A DNA stretch of 64,000 nucleotides, from contig OW203747.1 of the NCBI GenBank assembly GCA_934045075.1, positions 12,429,894-12,493,893 of the forward strand. Reading direction: 5' to 3'. Source of the stretch: Yponomeuta sedellus (lineage: Eukaryota; Arthropoda; Insecta; Lepidoptera; Yponomeutidae). Made by a program: the position numbers and the translations under genes. Each line of letters starts with the position of its first letter. The stretch's first letter is position 1. This document shows, piece after piece, positions 1 through 10,980 of the stretch. Below the pieces are notes generated by a model, which was given only the letters and a program-made list of their open reading frames with translations, ran no database searches and was not told the origin of the DNA.

Positions 1-769
1 AGCCCTTTAGGCATAGTTTAAATTATTAAAAAAAATTGTGTTTTCGTTTTCAACCTTTGTATGTCCCCACTGATGGGGACATACAAGGGTTGAAAACGCT
101 GCTTAAATTTTTTATTGAAAAATGTTACGAATAAATGAAAGAATTATGAAAAAAATGTGTGAAAAGATTAACAACGTTACAAGATTCGAAAGATGATATA
201 GTACAGTACAATTCGCTGCCTTATTACTTAAACTAATTTCTTCCAGATATTAACGGAAAAATATTAATGAAGATGGTAGTTGGTGCCACAACTGTACCGT
301 TTACACATTGTATGTGTACAATAGTACCCATGTGTAAACTGCTTGTTAAAATGCTTGTTAAACCAAGATATCGGATGGAGGGTGGAGATAAACAGAAAAT
401 GTCTACATAGATATTTTAATATTTTTAATATTTTTTTATTTTAATTTTAATGTATAGAAAGATGTATCGAAAGAATATGCTTTATTGTATACAGAAATAC
501 ATAATACTAGACTGTACTAGAAAGAGATTTCACAAAAAACAAACTTATATTAAGGAAAAATAAAGTTATTTCAATCTGCTCTTAAATATTGCCAGACTGT
601 GAATGAGGTAATATTAAATAAAATATAAACTATAAACTAAATAAAATAAAAAACACAAAAGAACTGCTGAACGACCTTGACGAGTGACTTTGTGTCTTCA
701 GCAATTGATTTAGAGCGGATCGCGTATTTTGACTGTGAGTATCTCTCAAAAACTCGAAGCTATTTATGA
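1..769. other. AT-rich non-coding stretch
   Basis: I see no coding region. About 180-300 matches rep-G, an unclassified interspersed repeat marked by the words TTTATTGTA, ACAATTGGCGGCCTTATTGC and ATTTCTTCCAGA, also found near 9,812, 31,818, 36,247, 52,562, 55,385 and 57,215. A hairpin at 53-97 is listed separately. The rest has no recognisable content. Confidence 0.5.
53..97. repeat. Hairpin made from two 5S-SINE tail ends
   Basis: The two arms (about 45-67 and 72-97) are nearly perfect inverted copies of the 5S-SINE 3' tail (GGGGACATACAAGGGTTGA) separated by about 4 bases. This is a tail-to-tail fusion rather than an independent gene. Confidence 0.7.
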
Positions 770-965
770 TCTGGAATGTACTTCTTCCTCTTCAGGCTCA
801 TTATGTAGTCCACTGCTGGACATAGCCCTCCGCTAATGAGCGCCATAGCGCCATTTCTTCATCCAGCTTGCCGCATCCAGCATCTGGCTGCAGTTTTTCG
901 CAGATCGTCATCCCACCTGGTCGGAGGGCGTCCTACACTACGTTTGCCGAGTCGCGGTCTCCACT
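770..965 (-). pseudogene. LINE-E 3' end, RT C-terminal remnant
   Basis: Read on the minus strand this is a 5'-truncated non-LTR retrotransposon 3' end. It encodes the conserved tail of the reverse transcriptase ORF (a GRPP-type motif followed by RWDDDLR), then the shared 3' sequence GGACATAGCCC (plus strand) and a tail complementary to CTTCTTC. The same family appears at 3,690-4,175, 39,560-39,680 and 63,675-63,725. Frameshifts break the reading frame before the family's normal end. Confidence 0.65.
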
Positions 966-2090
966 CGAGAACACGCTTACTCCAACGGTTGTCGGTTCTT
1001 CGCTATTATTCTTTTGGATTGAACAGTACCGAATAATGAGTTGAAAGAATGTGAACATTCCTACGGTTGCATTCAAATTCATTCAGTCTTTTAAGGTGTT
1101 TGAACAGCGTATTATATACTCGTACAACCGTTTGCCAGTTACTGCTGAACACAGCATTGGTGTTAATAGTTGTGTGGCGAGCACATGTCAACTCTGCGCG
1201 CGCACTACAAACTCCAACATTCCTGCATCGCGCAATCAAAGTATTTCAATGGCATACCATAAATATAACGTCCGACTAACAATAGTTGGACCGCCCGTCC
1301 CCAGGCATACCATCTGCCTGGCGGGAAATTTCCCTTTATAGTGGAAGAGCACGATCACCCGCTCTTCCCTATAGTGGTGACCCCTGACAGAACATTGTCA
1401 ACCTTCTTTCGCTCTCGAAGCACCCCACATACATCAGTCTCAAAGCAAGGCCAGCAATCTTCCCTCTCACTTCATCAGTTCCACTGCAGTCAACGCACCG
1501 ACTACTGGAACTGATGGTGATCTTCCTCCAACCCCTCGGCACGGCAGCCACACAGCAACAGCACACGTACACGTTGCCAGTGGTACAGCAGCCTTCACCG
1601 GTTCCTACCACATGCGCGGGCTCCATGGTACTGTCGCCGGTAAAGTAAGTGACTGTTAGCCGCCGAACACCCTCAACCGCTAGTCGACTCACTGACTTAG
1701 CGTCACCTCGCACTTGCAGGCTTTAGAGCACAGACTTCGATTCCTATCAGACCTAGCTATGTGTAGCCGGATTTGATCCGGTCATTCCGGATTCCGGAAT
1801 AAAGTGTTTATACTTTTTTTTAGAGAATTGTATGATATACTAACTTTCTTGGATCCATTTTTTCTCTAGCTCGTACAATTTCAGAGATAGGCGTAAAAAA
1901 CGAAATAAATAACCTTTGACCTCGAATAAAAACAATGCACACGCATCTATACTATGTTTTGTTATGACGTATTTAAAACCTACACAAAAATCCGGCTTGT
2001 CAGGAATTTATGCAAACTGGAATGTATATTTTGTCAGATCCAACAAGAGGAAGGCAAATTTTTATACCGCCCCTTGCGGCTGCCACCCAC
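966..2090. other. No recognisable content
   Basis: Short open frames exist on both strands (for example 1,369-1,713 minus), but none shows a domain, repeat structure or family resemblance I can name. Confidence 0.45.
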
Positions 2091-2101
2091 GCTCCACTAC
2101 C

Positions 2102-2264
2102 AAACCTCATACAGTCTGCTTTTATCCGTTCACATCTCATACAGCTCAAACCTCATACAGTCTGCTTTTATCCGTTCACATCTCATACAGCTCAAACCTC
2201 ATACAGTCTGCTTTTATCCGTTCACATCTCATACAGCTCAAACCTCATACAGTCTGCTTTTATC
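2102..2264. repeat. 46-bp tandem repeat, ~3.5 copies
   Basis: Units begin at 2,102, 2,148, 2,194 and 2,240, exactly 46 bp apart and nearly identical. Each holds CTCATACAG twice. The unit is not a multiple of three, so the overlapping open frames here read the same repeat in different frames and are not genes. Confidence 0.9.
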
Positions 2265-2329
2265 GACTAGCTTCTAGTTAAATAATCAGGCGGGATTACT
2301 TCCTACATTAAAATATAAACCTTTGTATA

Positions 2330-2695
2330 TGTCCCCACGGCTGGAGCACGGTTCTCTTCCTGCATCTCAGGAAGGTTAGGCCAAATTACGCCAAAGGGTG
2401 GCCCCCTTGGCGTAATTTGGCCTAACAGACCGGATTGGTGAAAGCTTGCTAGACACTGGTGGTGTTACAGTCTGAAATTATCAAGCCGCCCATAAGGCCT
2501 CTGACTTGGCTTAACGTCTGCCATCTATCGACGGCAGCCGGCACCAACTGCTTTACGTGCCTTGCGAAGCACGGAACCGTTCGGAAAAATGCCACTAGCC
2601 TTAGTCATAGACGGCCACCCACCCATGCACTGAACGCGCCCTATGTTGCCTAAACTTCGTGATCGCTTAAGATCACTCAGGCAGCCGGGGCTACG
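2330..2695 (-). mobile_element. 5S-rRNA-derived SINE, divergent subfamily
   Basis: On the minus strand the head contains GATCACGAAGTTTAGGCAAC followed by GGGCG and GGGTGGGTGGCCGTCT, closely following the 5S rRNA region with the internal control elements (box A to box C). The body then runs through CTAGTGGCA, GGCACG and the GGCGGCTTGA block to the tail ending near 2,330. This subfamily keeps more of the 5S head than the common subfamily. The tail is disturbed by a palindrome at 2,376-2,425. Confidence 0.8.
2376..2425. repeat. 19-bp perfect hairpin inside a SINE
   Basis: TTAGGCCAAATTACGCCAA is followed 12 bases later by its exact reverse complement. It replaces the usual SINE tail sequence, so it arose by a local inverted duplication in this copy. 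Confidence 0.9.
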
Positions 2696-2699
2696 AGCG

Positions 2700-3105
2700 A
2701 TTCTACCAAATAAACTATTTGAATTTGATATATAAATCTTCTCAGTGATTTACCAAACTGACTGCTCTACATCGCGAAGGTATTTACGAGTAATAAATCC
2801 CGGATATATCGTGAATAACTATTTTGATTGCACTCTCAGAGTGAGATGATTCGGGCCCAGACACAGATTATGCCACTGTTTATATGACTATTCCGCAGCG
2901 TAATGTTCTATTAAACGATTGAACATTTTATTGGATGGTTAAACGATGCTGAAGTTGTGACTATTAAGATTGAAGTAGGGTGATTCGGTTGGCCACCCTT
3001 GCTAGTTTGTTGGATGTATATATTCACTATATACTTTTGGCCTTTGAGAAGTAAAAAATATATTACAGCAACAGTTATACCAAACATTAAACATACGTTT
3101 ATACT
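2700..3105. other. No recognisable content
   Basis: AT-rich sequence without ORF, repeat family or RNA signature that I can support. Confidence 0.4.
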
Positions 3106-3108
3106 ATT

Positions 3109-3390
3109 TATATTTTTAATGCACCAACCCGCGCTAAGGACAAATTTAAAAACCTATTAAGTGGCTAAAAATTCCACCCATGCCGGGCTGTAAGTGATGC
3201 AATTTAGTTCAGCCAGATGTCGCTGCCTGTACGTAATACAGAGAATAGTGTAAAGGGGTTCGAAATTTCACTGATGCCGGTGAGTCGCCCATTAGCTCAG
3301 TTGGAAAGAGCGCTGGCACAGATAGCCAGAGGTCGCGGGTTCGAATCCCGGCATGGGTGGAGTTTTAGCCTCTAAATAGGTTATTAAACA
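3109..3390 (+). mobile_element. SINE-C (tRNA-Ile-like module), inverted pair
   Basis: 3,188-3,390 is a plus-strand SINE-C: a 5' flank with CTGCCTGTACGTAATACAGA, then a tRNA-like module (GCCCATTAGCTCAGTTGG with A box, GGTTCGAATCCCGG as B box) and a tail with GCCTCTAAATAGG. The module resembles eukaryotic tRNA-Ile in acceptor and D arms. 3,109-3,187 is a partial copy of the same tail in the opposite orientation, giving a head-to-head fold-back arrangement. Confidence 0.8.
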
Positions 3391-3423
3391 TACGGTCAAC
3401 TTAAACATTGAGATGATACAAAA

Positions 3424-3545
3424 CATAATACTTCATTGTCAACCCGTTTATGTCCCCACTGCTGGGGCACGGGTCTCTTCCTGCATCGCAGGAGGGTTAG
3501 GCCATACTCCACCACGGGGGCCAAGTCCGGGTTGGCGGAGGATTG
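3424..3545 (-). mobile_element. 5S-SINE tail fragment
   Basis: Only the 3' tail remains: GGGGCACGGGTCTCTTCCTG, GGTTAGGCCATACTCCACC and GGGGGCCAAGTCCGG. The 5S head is absent. Confidence 0.8.
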
Positions 3546-3689
3546 TAACAAAATAGAATACATAACAAAAAAATATACAAACAACTGTCACATTGTGTCT
3601 CTGCTGCTGCAAAATGTACGTCACTCACTCAGCATACTGCTGAGGGCATTACTCCTCGGCACTCCTTTGCATCTACGCAATGAGATGAA

Positions 3690-4019
3690 TTGGACATAGC
3701 CCTTCAGCTCACCGCATCCAGCATCTGCCGGCAGTTTATCGCAGATCGTCATCCCACCTAGTCGTCACCTCATTAGGAGAGGGCTATGTCCAATAGTGGA
3801 CTAACATATTATAGCCTGGAGCAGAAAAAGAATGAGATGAATTATACAGTGCGAGAATCTGCAGGCAGATGCTGGATTCGCCAAGCTGAAGACAAGGCGC
3901 TATGGCGCTCATTAGGGGAGTGCTATGTCTAGCAGTGGATGATACAATACAGCCTGATGATGATACAGTGCCCAGTGGCATCTTCACTCACACCAGATGG
4001 GTGAAGGGACCTTCTTCTT
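3690..4019. repeat. Rearranged LINE-E fragments
   Basis: Several short LINE-E pieces lie in both orientations: GATCGTCATCCCACC (minus sense) at about 3,737-3,760, and CGCTATGGCGCTCATTAGG (plus sense) near 3,898-3,916. The sequence GATGGGTGAAGGGACC near 4,000 recurs at 57,125 and 59,685. No intact reading frame survives. Confidence 0.6.
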
Positions 4020-4175
4020 CTTCAGGCTATATTATGTAGTCCACTGGTGGACATAGCCCTCCTCTAATGAGCGCCATAGCGCCCTGTCTTCAGCTTGCCG
4101 CATCCAGCATCTGCCTGCAGTTATTCGCAGATCGTCATCCCACCTGGTCGGAGGGCGTCCTACACTACGAAGGGC
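4020..4175 (-). pseudogene. LINE-E reverse transcriptase C-terminus
   Basis: On the minus strand an open frame ends in VGRPPTRWDDDLRITAG, WMRQAEDRALWRSLEEGY and HQWTT, then stops. This is the typical C-terminal end of a lepidopteran non-LTR retrotransposon ORF2 (RTE-like, inferred). The 3' UTR follows at once, with GGGCTATGTCCACCAGTGG and a short GAAGAAG tail. Only the last ~45 residues are present, so it is a 5'-truncated insertion fused to the upstream SINE-F copy. Confidence 0.75.
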
Positions 4176-4179
4176 CCTG

Positions 4180-4478
4180 GGACGTTGATTTTTAGATGGT
4201 GTAAGCTTGCCCAGCACCTGTACCATCATGGCAGCTTAGTGGGCTTGGCCCACAGGAAACACTAGTCAATACGTGCGGATCCAACCACGCCGCGGATTTC
4301 TTTACGATGTTTCCCTTCACAGTTAACGTGTGGTATTGCGACTACTTATTCAGAAATGTATGTCACTTTGAAATTAAACAAAGTCATTGGTTTGCACTGG
4401 GGATCGAACCTGGGTCTCGTTTGCAAGTCCATTGTTCTACCCACTGGGCTACCACCGCTGTTGTTAGGGCCAATAACG
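4180..4478 (-). mobile_element. SINE-F (tRNA-headed)
   Basis: The minus-strand head carries AGCCCAGTGGGTAGAACA (A box region) and GGTTCGATCCCCAG (B box), then a body with CAAAGTGACATACATTTCTG and an end with ACAGGTGCTGGGCAAGC. Related copies lie at 18,164, 26,530, 51,418 and 53,953. The distal end runs directly into the LINE-E fragment. Confidence 0.7.
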
Positions 4479-4684
4479 TGACCGAGAATAGAGCTATAAG
4501 GCGGCTGGCCAAAGGGCAGCATTCGGCGCCGCGGGAGACAAACAAAGTGACAGAATTATTCACGGGAAGGAGTTTAATTAAAGCCGCCTTAAAACAATGG
4601 CCCAACGCGGAATCCGCGAACTGGGCGGCGAGAGGAAAGGAGCGGAATAAAGTATCGGGCTTGGTCCAAGGCGCTCGCGGAAGC

Positions 4685-4912
4685 GCTTGTAGCCTAGTCG
4701 AACCAAGTGATTGGAATCAATCACTAGTGTTAAGCAACACAGGCGCCGTCAGGTGCAGGAGACGTGATCGTCCCGTGACTGCCGCTAGTGGCATTTTTTC
4801 CGAGCTCTTAGGTGCTTCTCAAGGCACGTTAAGCCGTTAGTACCGGCTGTCATGTAATGGGAGTTGTTAAGCCATGGCAGAGGCCTTAAGGTGGCTTGAT
4901 AACTTCTGAGTG
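4685..4912 (+). mobile_element. 5S-SINE, head and body
   Basis: Begins with GTAGCCTAGTCGAACC and contains GTTAAGCAACACAGGCGCCG, the 5S-like box A segment. The box C region is altered (GGAGACGTGATCG). The copy ends near 4,912 in the GGCTTGATAACTTCTGA block, without the tail. Confidence 0.75.
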
Positions 4913-4914
4913 GC

Positions 4915-5211
4915 GAGTGTGTACAGCCGCCATAACATCTGTTGTCAGCCCCATTGGTAAATGGCTGCACAAAGGCTGCGTTACCCCCGCGCGGGTAATT
5001 TAATTACCCCAAGGGTTTGAAACCCAGACGCTACGAAATTCTGCCCGGGACCACGGCACGGGCCATTATCAGACGTAAATTGGAAGAAAGCAATTAGTTT
5101 ACGGGCACGCAGCGACTCCAACAAATAGCGCGGCTACATTCTTTATAAATTAAATTACACGGGGCGCCTTTAGCGCAATCACGCCTAAAGGCTTGTTTTA
5201 AGAAGTCCTCA
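4915..5211. other. No recognisable content
   Basis: Moderately GC-rich spacer between two 5S-SINE pieces. It could be an insertion separating one original SINE, but I cannot demonstrate that. Confidence 0.35.
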
Positions 5212-5405
5212 CTCAAAAGGTCCGTATTAATACGGCTATGGACCTTAGGGCGGCTTGAAAACTTCTGACGGTAGGACCAGTCACTAGTGTTGCAAGCCTC
5301 CACCAATCTGGGAATTTACAACTGTGGTGGAGTATGGCCTATACCTTTCGTAGGGAAGAGATGCGGGCCCCTCGTTGGGGACATAATTGGTTGATGATGA
5401 TGTCT
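5212..5405 (+). mobile_element. 5S-SINE tail, divergent subfamily
   Basis: Carries GGGCGGCTTGAAAACTTCTG, CCTCCACCAATCTGG and CCCCTCGTTGGGGACAT, ending in TTGATGATGATG, the short simple-repeat tail of the family. Confidence 0.75.
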
Positions 5406-5409
5406 GTTG

Positions 5410-5794
5410 GGTAAAGGACCCTTTTAAAATCTAATACTAAAAACTAATGAGTAAACAAGATACAAAGTCTATCCGCGTCGACGCCTCTGGACTTGGCAGC
5501 CGGCGCCGGTCCGCATGGGTGCACTGAGAGGTTTGGGGATCCCTAGACTTCCCCGTCTATCCCCAAGATCTCTTTCCCCAGAAGGCTACCTACCTTCAGT
5601 GCACTTTCACGGCACCAGTTCTTCACCAAAATATATTCACTATTTTGGGCGATCCGTCGCCCAACAACCAAACTGTGGGATCCGTCCCTGAACCTATTTC
5701 GCACTTCACAGGAAGATATAAGCCCGGCAATCTAATTGCCACACAATTTTGGGCACATTTTGTTAAAACACACGTTGATACTATTTTTATTTTA
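5410..5794. other. No recognisable content
   Basis: Contains an inverted pair (GGGGATCCCTAGACTTCCCC region) but no ORF or repeat family I can name. Confidence 0.35.
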
Positions 5795-5908
5795 TTTTTA
5801 GCCAGAGGTTGCGGGTTCGAATTCCGGCATGGGTGGAATTTTGTAGCCTCTAAATAGGTTTTTAAATTTGTCCTTAGCACGGGTTAGTGCATTAAAAATA
5901 AAAATAGT
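5795..5908 (+). mobile_element. SINE-C, 3' half
   Basis: Starts inside the tRNA-like module (GCCAGAGGTTGCGGG, GGTTCGAATTCCGG) and continues through the tail to GTTAGTGCATTAAAAATA. Confidence 0.8.
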
Positions 5909-6796
5909 ATAAACTAATGATGTTGTAATCTTGCATTTATTTCAATGAATAAATAAATATATATAAATAATAAATAATTAGAAAATGGCTCGCTTTTATT
6001 CTTGCTTTCATGCATCGCATTCGCGGGCTGAGATTAGTTATATTAGTAAAACTTATTCGAAAATGAATGGTAGTAATTTACTAATCTTGTTTTCGATAGT
6101 AAACTAATAAATTCAGATGATTCGAAAAGAGATGATTATATCAATCATCTCTTTTCATCACATGGCACTGACTGAAAATCAGCGTTATATATCAATCACA
6201 TGGCACCGACTGAAAATCAGCGCTGATTGCCGAGTCAGTTGCCATTTATAGCAGCAGTGACACGCCGTGACCTTTCGTTTTTTTTCGTTCTTTTTGTTTT
6301 TTGTGAATAATATGTTCAGTAATAAAAACTAAAACTAAATAAAAAAAAAAATTGTAATATGTTTTAAGTTTGTTCCTGTGGCGTGTGCACTGTTTCTCTA
6401 ATAAATGTCTTTCTTCTTTTTCTTCAGATGTCATTCACAATCGCCCATCTTTAGGCAATACCATCCAGACTTAGCCCAATCGAACTCATTAGTATAATTA
6501 CTGTGGTCGATCTTTATCCAATGCCACTATTATCACCATTCAACGGCTAACCATAATCGCTTTCATCGCGCTAAGGAACTTCTCTCCACTTTTTAATCGG
6601 ATCCTTCCTTTAAAACTCTCCCGGTCGCTAAAAAGCAATACATCAATGTCCCCGGAGGAATTTCCATTAATTTATCTCGAGAGAAACTAGGTGCACGGGT
6701 TGGATGGAAGCACCAGAAGGTTCAGTTGGGATGAGATTAGTACGAGCGTATTCTTTTTATTCCTTCTCTTCGAAAAGTGTCGCTTTGTTCCTCCAA
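5909..6796. other. AT-rich stretch with a hairpin
   Basis: A hairpin lies at 6,123-6,157 (GAAAAGAGATGATT with its complement 5 bases on). A ~27-bp direct repeat, starting CACATGGCAC and holding GACTGAAAATCAGCG, occurs at about 6,160-6,184 and 6,199-6,222. I see no gene. Confidence 0.5.
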
Positions 6797-6903
6797 CCGA
6801 GTGATTGGAATCAATCACTTGAGTTAAGCAACAACGGGCGCGGTTTATTCCAAGATGGGACCGTCCCGTGACTACCTTTAGTGGCATTTTTCCGAGCGCT
6901 TTC
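6797..6903 (+). mobile_element. 5S-SINE head fragment
   Basis: Contains GAGTTAAGCAACAACGGGCG, then GATGGGACCGTCCCGTGAC and TAGTGGCATTTTTCCGAGCG. The body and tail are missing. Confidence 0.75.
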
Positions 6904-7462
6904 ACTATTGTATTGTGTCTCATTACGTACTTGTGCGTTATTGTTATGCACGAGTTTCTTTTTAATAAGTAAAACGCACGGTCTACCACGATGATCAGTG
7001 ATTGGAATCAATGAGAATGAATTGAGGACGCTGTAGCGATTTTATTTCATTACGGAGATGCAAAGGCTGTGAATGAAGGTAGCAGTTTTGAAGGACCGCG
7101 TGTGAAGTTTCTATCCGCGTTTTTTTTTACGCAAAGATCGGATCTTGAAATTTATAACTTGTGTTGAGCTGTGCTTTTATCTTAATATGCTCTGTGCTAG
7201 GTGTGTACATCCCGAGGCAATTTTCTTCAGAACGGGGCGTGCTAACTGCGTTATTAGTGCCTTATATGAGACATTAAGTCTTACCTGTACTCGGCATTGC
7301 CATTAGCGTAACGTCTTCAGCGCTGAATGTAGATGGAGTAAAATTAATTTTTAAATACAATGGTGTAGTGCCAGACAAATAAGTAATAAAGTAATTTTAC
7401 CAGCAATAAAACTTAGCGTGTATTGAGCTTTAAATAAAAGCTGGTGTCAATGGCTTATTGAC
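6904..7462. other. No recognisable content
   Basis: No ORF with family resemblance and no clear repeat. Confidence 0.4.
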
Positions 7463-7770
7463 ATAAACCTTTTGTTTGTCCCCACTGCTGGAGCACGGGT
7501 CTCTTTCTGCATCGCAAGCAGGATAGGCCTTACTGCACCACGGGGGCTAAGTTTGGGTTGGTGGAGGGTTGTAAGACAATGGCGGGCCTTACCGTCAGAA
7601 GTTATCCATGACAGCATAAACGGATTAACGTGCCTTGCGAAACATGCAAGCGCTCGGAAACAATGCCACTAGTGGTAGTCATGGAATGGTCAGCCATCCA
7701 GCACCTGACCGCGTCTGTTGTGGCTTACCCCTAGTGATTGATTCCAATTACTCGGTTCCACTAGGCCTTG
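7463..7770 (-). mobile_element. 5S-SINE, near full length
   Basis: The tail (GTCCCCACTGCTGGAGCACG on the plus strand) is at the left and the head (GATTCCAATTACTCGG) at the right. The centre is shortened: part of the CTTAACGACTGCC block is missing. Confidence 0.8.
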
Positions 7771-8439
7771 AGCGCTTCATACGTCCCTAACTTTATGTTA
7801 GAGTCGTATTGAAGCATTCTTCAACATTACTTCTCGCCTAACATCAAGCGCTTCAACTTAAAATCTTTATACATATATGTTAAAGACTTAATACGTCCCT
7901 AACTTATTGCGAGTGTTGGCACTCGCCTAAAGTTTGGGACGTATTGAAGCATTCTTCAACTTTGGTTCGCTGTTCCCCGCCCAACCTCGAGAGCGTTAGC
8001 GCAACACCAAATCTGTACACATAAGCGGCATTACGTCTAACCCTTTTATCGCGTTGCCATCGCTATAAACACGAGGATTTTACACTGTGCCACTTATTGG
8101 CATTCCGATCACGTGCGGACACTAGACGCGTTTCGGCAATATGCGGGCGATAAAGGATTCTGGCGTGTGGGCGGTTATTGAGATTTTTGTTGAAAAAACA
8201 CACGCCGCATTGGGTCTTTATTCTGGGCGGTGTGCCCCTTATGTTGACGTTTATCAACTATCCTTGACCCCACGACCTCCCGAATGTGATGCCGACAGTC
8301 TACTGCTGCACTACCACCGCTCTAAACTGAGTAAACGGTAACGTTTCAATTACAGTCGTCACGAGTAGACTACAGGTAGACTACGAATAGACTACGGGTA
8401 GACTCGTATGTCAGATAGATTTGAGAAATGATAGGCAGT
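7771..8439. other. Short inverted and direct repeats, no gene
   Basis: Between 7,785 and 7,960 the words TACGTCCCTAACTT and TATTGAAGCATTCTTCAAC recur, the second twice in direct orientation. Around 8,360-8,402 GTAGACTAC-type words recur. Nothing here resembles a gene. Confidence 0.45.
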
Positions 8440-8545
8440 GTGTTTTTTTCCCGCTGTCTTTTTCTCCACTACACTATGACCCGAAGGCAGCGGCTTACAC
8501 TTTACATAGTACATTGACGTTCAGCTAACAGAATGTAACGTTGAA
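8440..8545. repeat. rep-H copy
   Basis: Unclassified interspersed repeat with TTTTTTCCCGCTGTCTTTTT, CCCGAAGGCAGCGGCTTACA and GCTAACAGAATGTAA. It recurs at 15,392-15,528, 50,175-50,262 and around 52,528-52,795. Confidence 0.7.
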
Positions 8546-8566
8546 AACATTTTTGTTTTATTTGAT

Positions 8567-8806
8567 ACTAGCTGGTGCCCGCGACTTCGTCTACGCAGGA
8601 TTATCGTGTAGATTTTTTCCTAATTTTTTTATAAAGATATTCACACAATATCTTTATAAATTATAGCCTAAGTGTTATTCTGATGTATAAGCTATATTAC
8701 TGTAAAGTTTCATTAAAATCCATTCAGTAGTTTTTACGTGAAAGAGTAACAAACATCCATCCATCTATACTTAAAACCTTTCGCGTTTATAATATTAGGA
8801 GGAAGT

Positions 8807-8808
<2 letters not shown>
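8567..8808 (+). repeat. rep-Z copy (LINE-like 3' end)
   Basis: Opens with GCTGGTGCCCGCGACTTCGT, contains TAAAGTTTCATTAAAATCC and ends with CGTTTATAATATTAGGAGG. This interspersed family is widespread in Lepidoptera; I believe it represents retrotransposon 3' ends but cannot assign a clade. Related copies: 25,050, 26,700 and 36,740. Confidence 0.65.

Positions 8809-8810
<2 letters not shown>

Positions 8811-8870
<60 letters not shown>
8811..8870. repeat. (GT)n microsatellite
   Basis: About 30 uninterrupted GT units directly follow the rep-Z end, consistent with growth from its simple tail. Confidence 0.98.
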
Positions 8871-8872
<2 letters not shown>

Positions 8873-8874
8873 AG

Positions 8875-9574
8875 GATGATTTGACTGAAGTGGCTAGGTC
8901 GGTCAATCATTGTCAGATTTAAACAATTTATGCTCATTGTGTTTATTTTTGTTCCAGGTAAGTGGGCGGTTTATTCAATACTGCTTAGAGTTAAGGTAAA
9001 TGGTATCTGAAGACCGTGCGGTTCCGTAAATCTCCTGTTAACCGCTGTCGCCTGGTCAAACCGCGTACAATAACACTGACATCTGTCAGCAGTAGATTAA
9101 CAGATTGTTGCTGTACGAGAAAGCGGGTGTTATTCATAATTCAGAATTCAATTGTTGATCTGTGAGTCACCACAAGTACATAAAGATGTTATTAATTGAA
9201 AACGTTAAGACCAGTTTCTATTTTTCCTGCCCAATAGATGGCCACTGCAATCGCAGCAGCGTTGGCCTCTGTTAGGTCCTCCAGAGTGCAGGTGTGAGGC
9301 ACAATGGGCATTGGAGCAGGTGCACCATGGATTGCGACAGGGCTCCACAATCATAATCAAACGTTAAGTTGAATAGAATAGAATTATAACCTTTTATTTA
9401 TTACACACAAAACAATTTTAACACCATCAACAACAAAAATAACAACAAGAAAATACAAAAAAGTAAAATTGCTATGTGCTTTGGCTAAATGGGCCTGGCC
9501 TGCAAATACCTAGGCCTACAAATAAACGCTGAATGGCAGTAAGAAAGTTAAACTGTTAAAGAAGCTGTTGTAAT
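8875..9574. other. No recognisable content
   Basis: No gene seen. An imperfect oligo-A-rich segment lies near 9,410-9,470. Confidence 0.4.
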
Positions 9575-9757
9575 GGCAGTCGTTGAGCCAAGTCTGAGAC
9601 CTTATGGGCGGCTTGATAACTTCTGACAGTATGGCCTGCCACTTACAATCTTTAACCAACGAAGACTAGGCCCGCGTGATGGAGTACGGCCTAACCTTCC
9701 TGCGATGCAGGAAGAGACCCGTGCCTCAGCAGAGGTGACATGCAAGGGTTGATATCT
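9575..9757 (+). mobile_element. 5S-SINE tail half
   Basis: Runs from GTCGTTGAGCCAAG through GGGCGGCTTGATAACTTCTG to GACATGCAAGGGTTGATA. The head is absent. Confidence 0.8.
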
Positions 9758-10576
9758 AATTTTACTTTTAACCAAATTTACTGAAGGAATATTATCTTTC
9801 TGATGGAAACGCATAAGATAAGAATATTCTTTATTGTATACCGTAAAATTGATACAGAAACAGCAGATACAGAATATAAGATACAATTTCTTCCAGACAA
9901 CCTAAAATCGGAGAATTTGCCAAAGGATAAAGTGCATAATTTTTGTCTTATTCCTATTGACTTTCAGTTGAACTCGAGCCACTGCATTATTCCTTCGAGA
10001 GTTGTGTTTCAGTTAGTTTTCTTTTCACAGACGACAAGTCATTACGTAGTCATTACTACCGTGCTTATCGTCTGTGAAAAGAGTTAGACAGACTCGCAGG
10101 TTTCTCCAAGCATATGTACCCTTACAGTCAGCGAGCTGTATCGCTGCTACACGTTCACGAATGTACGCAACTTTGAAAACAATGTCATGCAGAAGTGCAC
10201 CGTTAAGAGTAGAACTGCCATTGAATCGGCCTTTGTTTCAGTACCCGGCCGAGGGGGGCTGACTGAAAAGTGTGCCAGCCAACTTTATGAACGCAAAAAA
10301 CCCTAATAAACAGCCGACACTCGCCACTTTAATTGCTGACCATAATTCAAAGTGTCACCGCTGACAGTAGCCGGATTCCTTTGCGAGTTCGCCGTAGTCA
10401 AATAGCTTCAGAGCATAAGCGTAGGGGCATATTGAGGGTTATTTTTAAAGTGCTTAGTTCGTGAAACATTATAGAGTAAGAGTAAGCAATAAATAAAATG
10501 AGAAAGAGAGAGAGAGAGAGAGAGAGGATATTTATTTAAAAATTGTCACGGAAACAAAAAAAAACTGCGAACAGAA
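9758..10576. other. Spacer with a rep-G fragment and (GA)n
   Basis: A partial rep-G copy is at about 9,812-9,905. A (GA)n run is at 10,503-10,527. An open frame at 9,803-10,087 overlaps rep-G and shows no domain. Confidence 0.5.
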
Positions 10577-10980
10577 CATTCGGGGTCAGAAGCAATGTGT
10601 CTGTATGTACCTACATGTTATGTTATGTTATATGGACTCCAAAGCAGCCGGGTACCCATAGCGCACATCAGTTCATGATTACTGAATTGGAGCCCCAGTT
10701 GGTTAACAGGCAACAATGCCACGGAAGCACCCGAGGCGTTTAGAATCAATTGAATTCTGGCTGGGTGCCATACATTATTGTATGGTTATAATAGTGGCTG
10801 GTAGCCATATATGTTGTATGGTTACAATAATGTAATAAAACATTCTAATACCTCACCGCTCGAAATTGCCAATCCGCGGTGGGCACGCGTGGTAATTACG
10901 AGTAAGCCCAGTCTCTCAGAGAAGACCGTGCCCTGCAGTGGGACGTTTATAGGCTACAAAAAAATGTTCTCCATCTATCT
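10577..10980. repeat. SINE-A tail scrap and LINE 3' end
   Basis: 10,577-10,625 resembles the SINE-A tail (GTCAGAAGCAATGTGTCTG). 10,850-10,975 holds a LINE-type 3' end with CCAATCCGCGGTGGGCACGC and GACCGTGCCCTGCAGTGGGA. Its first part recurs at about 31,205-31,235 and 34,258-34,295. Confidence 0.5.

Noticed and set aside
3290..3360. Genuine tRNA-Ile gene
   Set aside because: The tRNA-like module is embedded in a repeated unit with constant flanks, the anticodon loop has C where U33 is expected, and more than ten copies exist in the window. It is a SINE.
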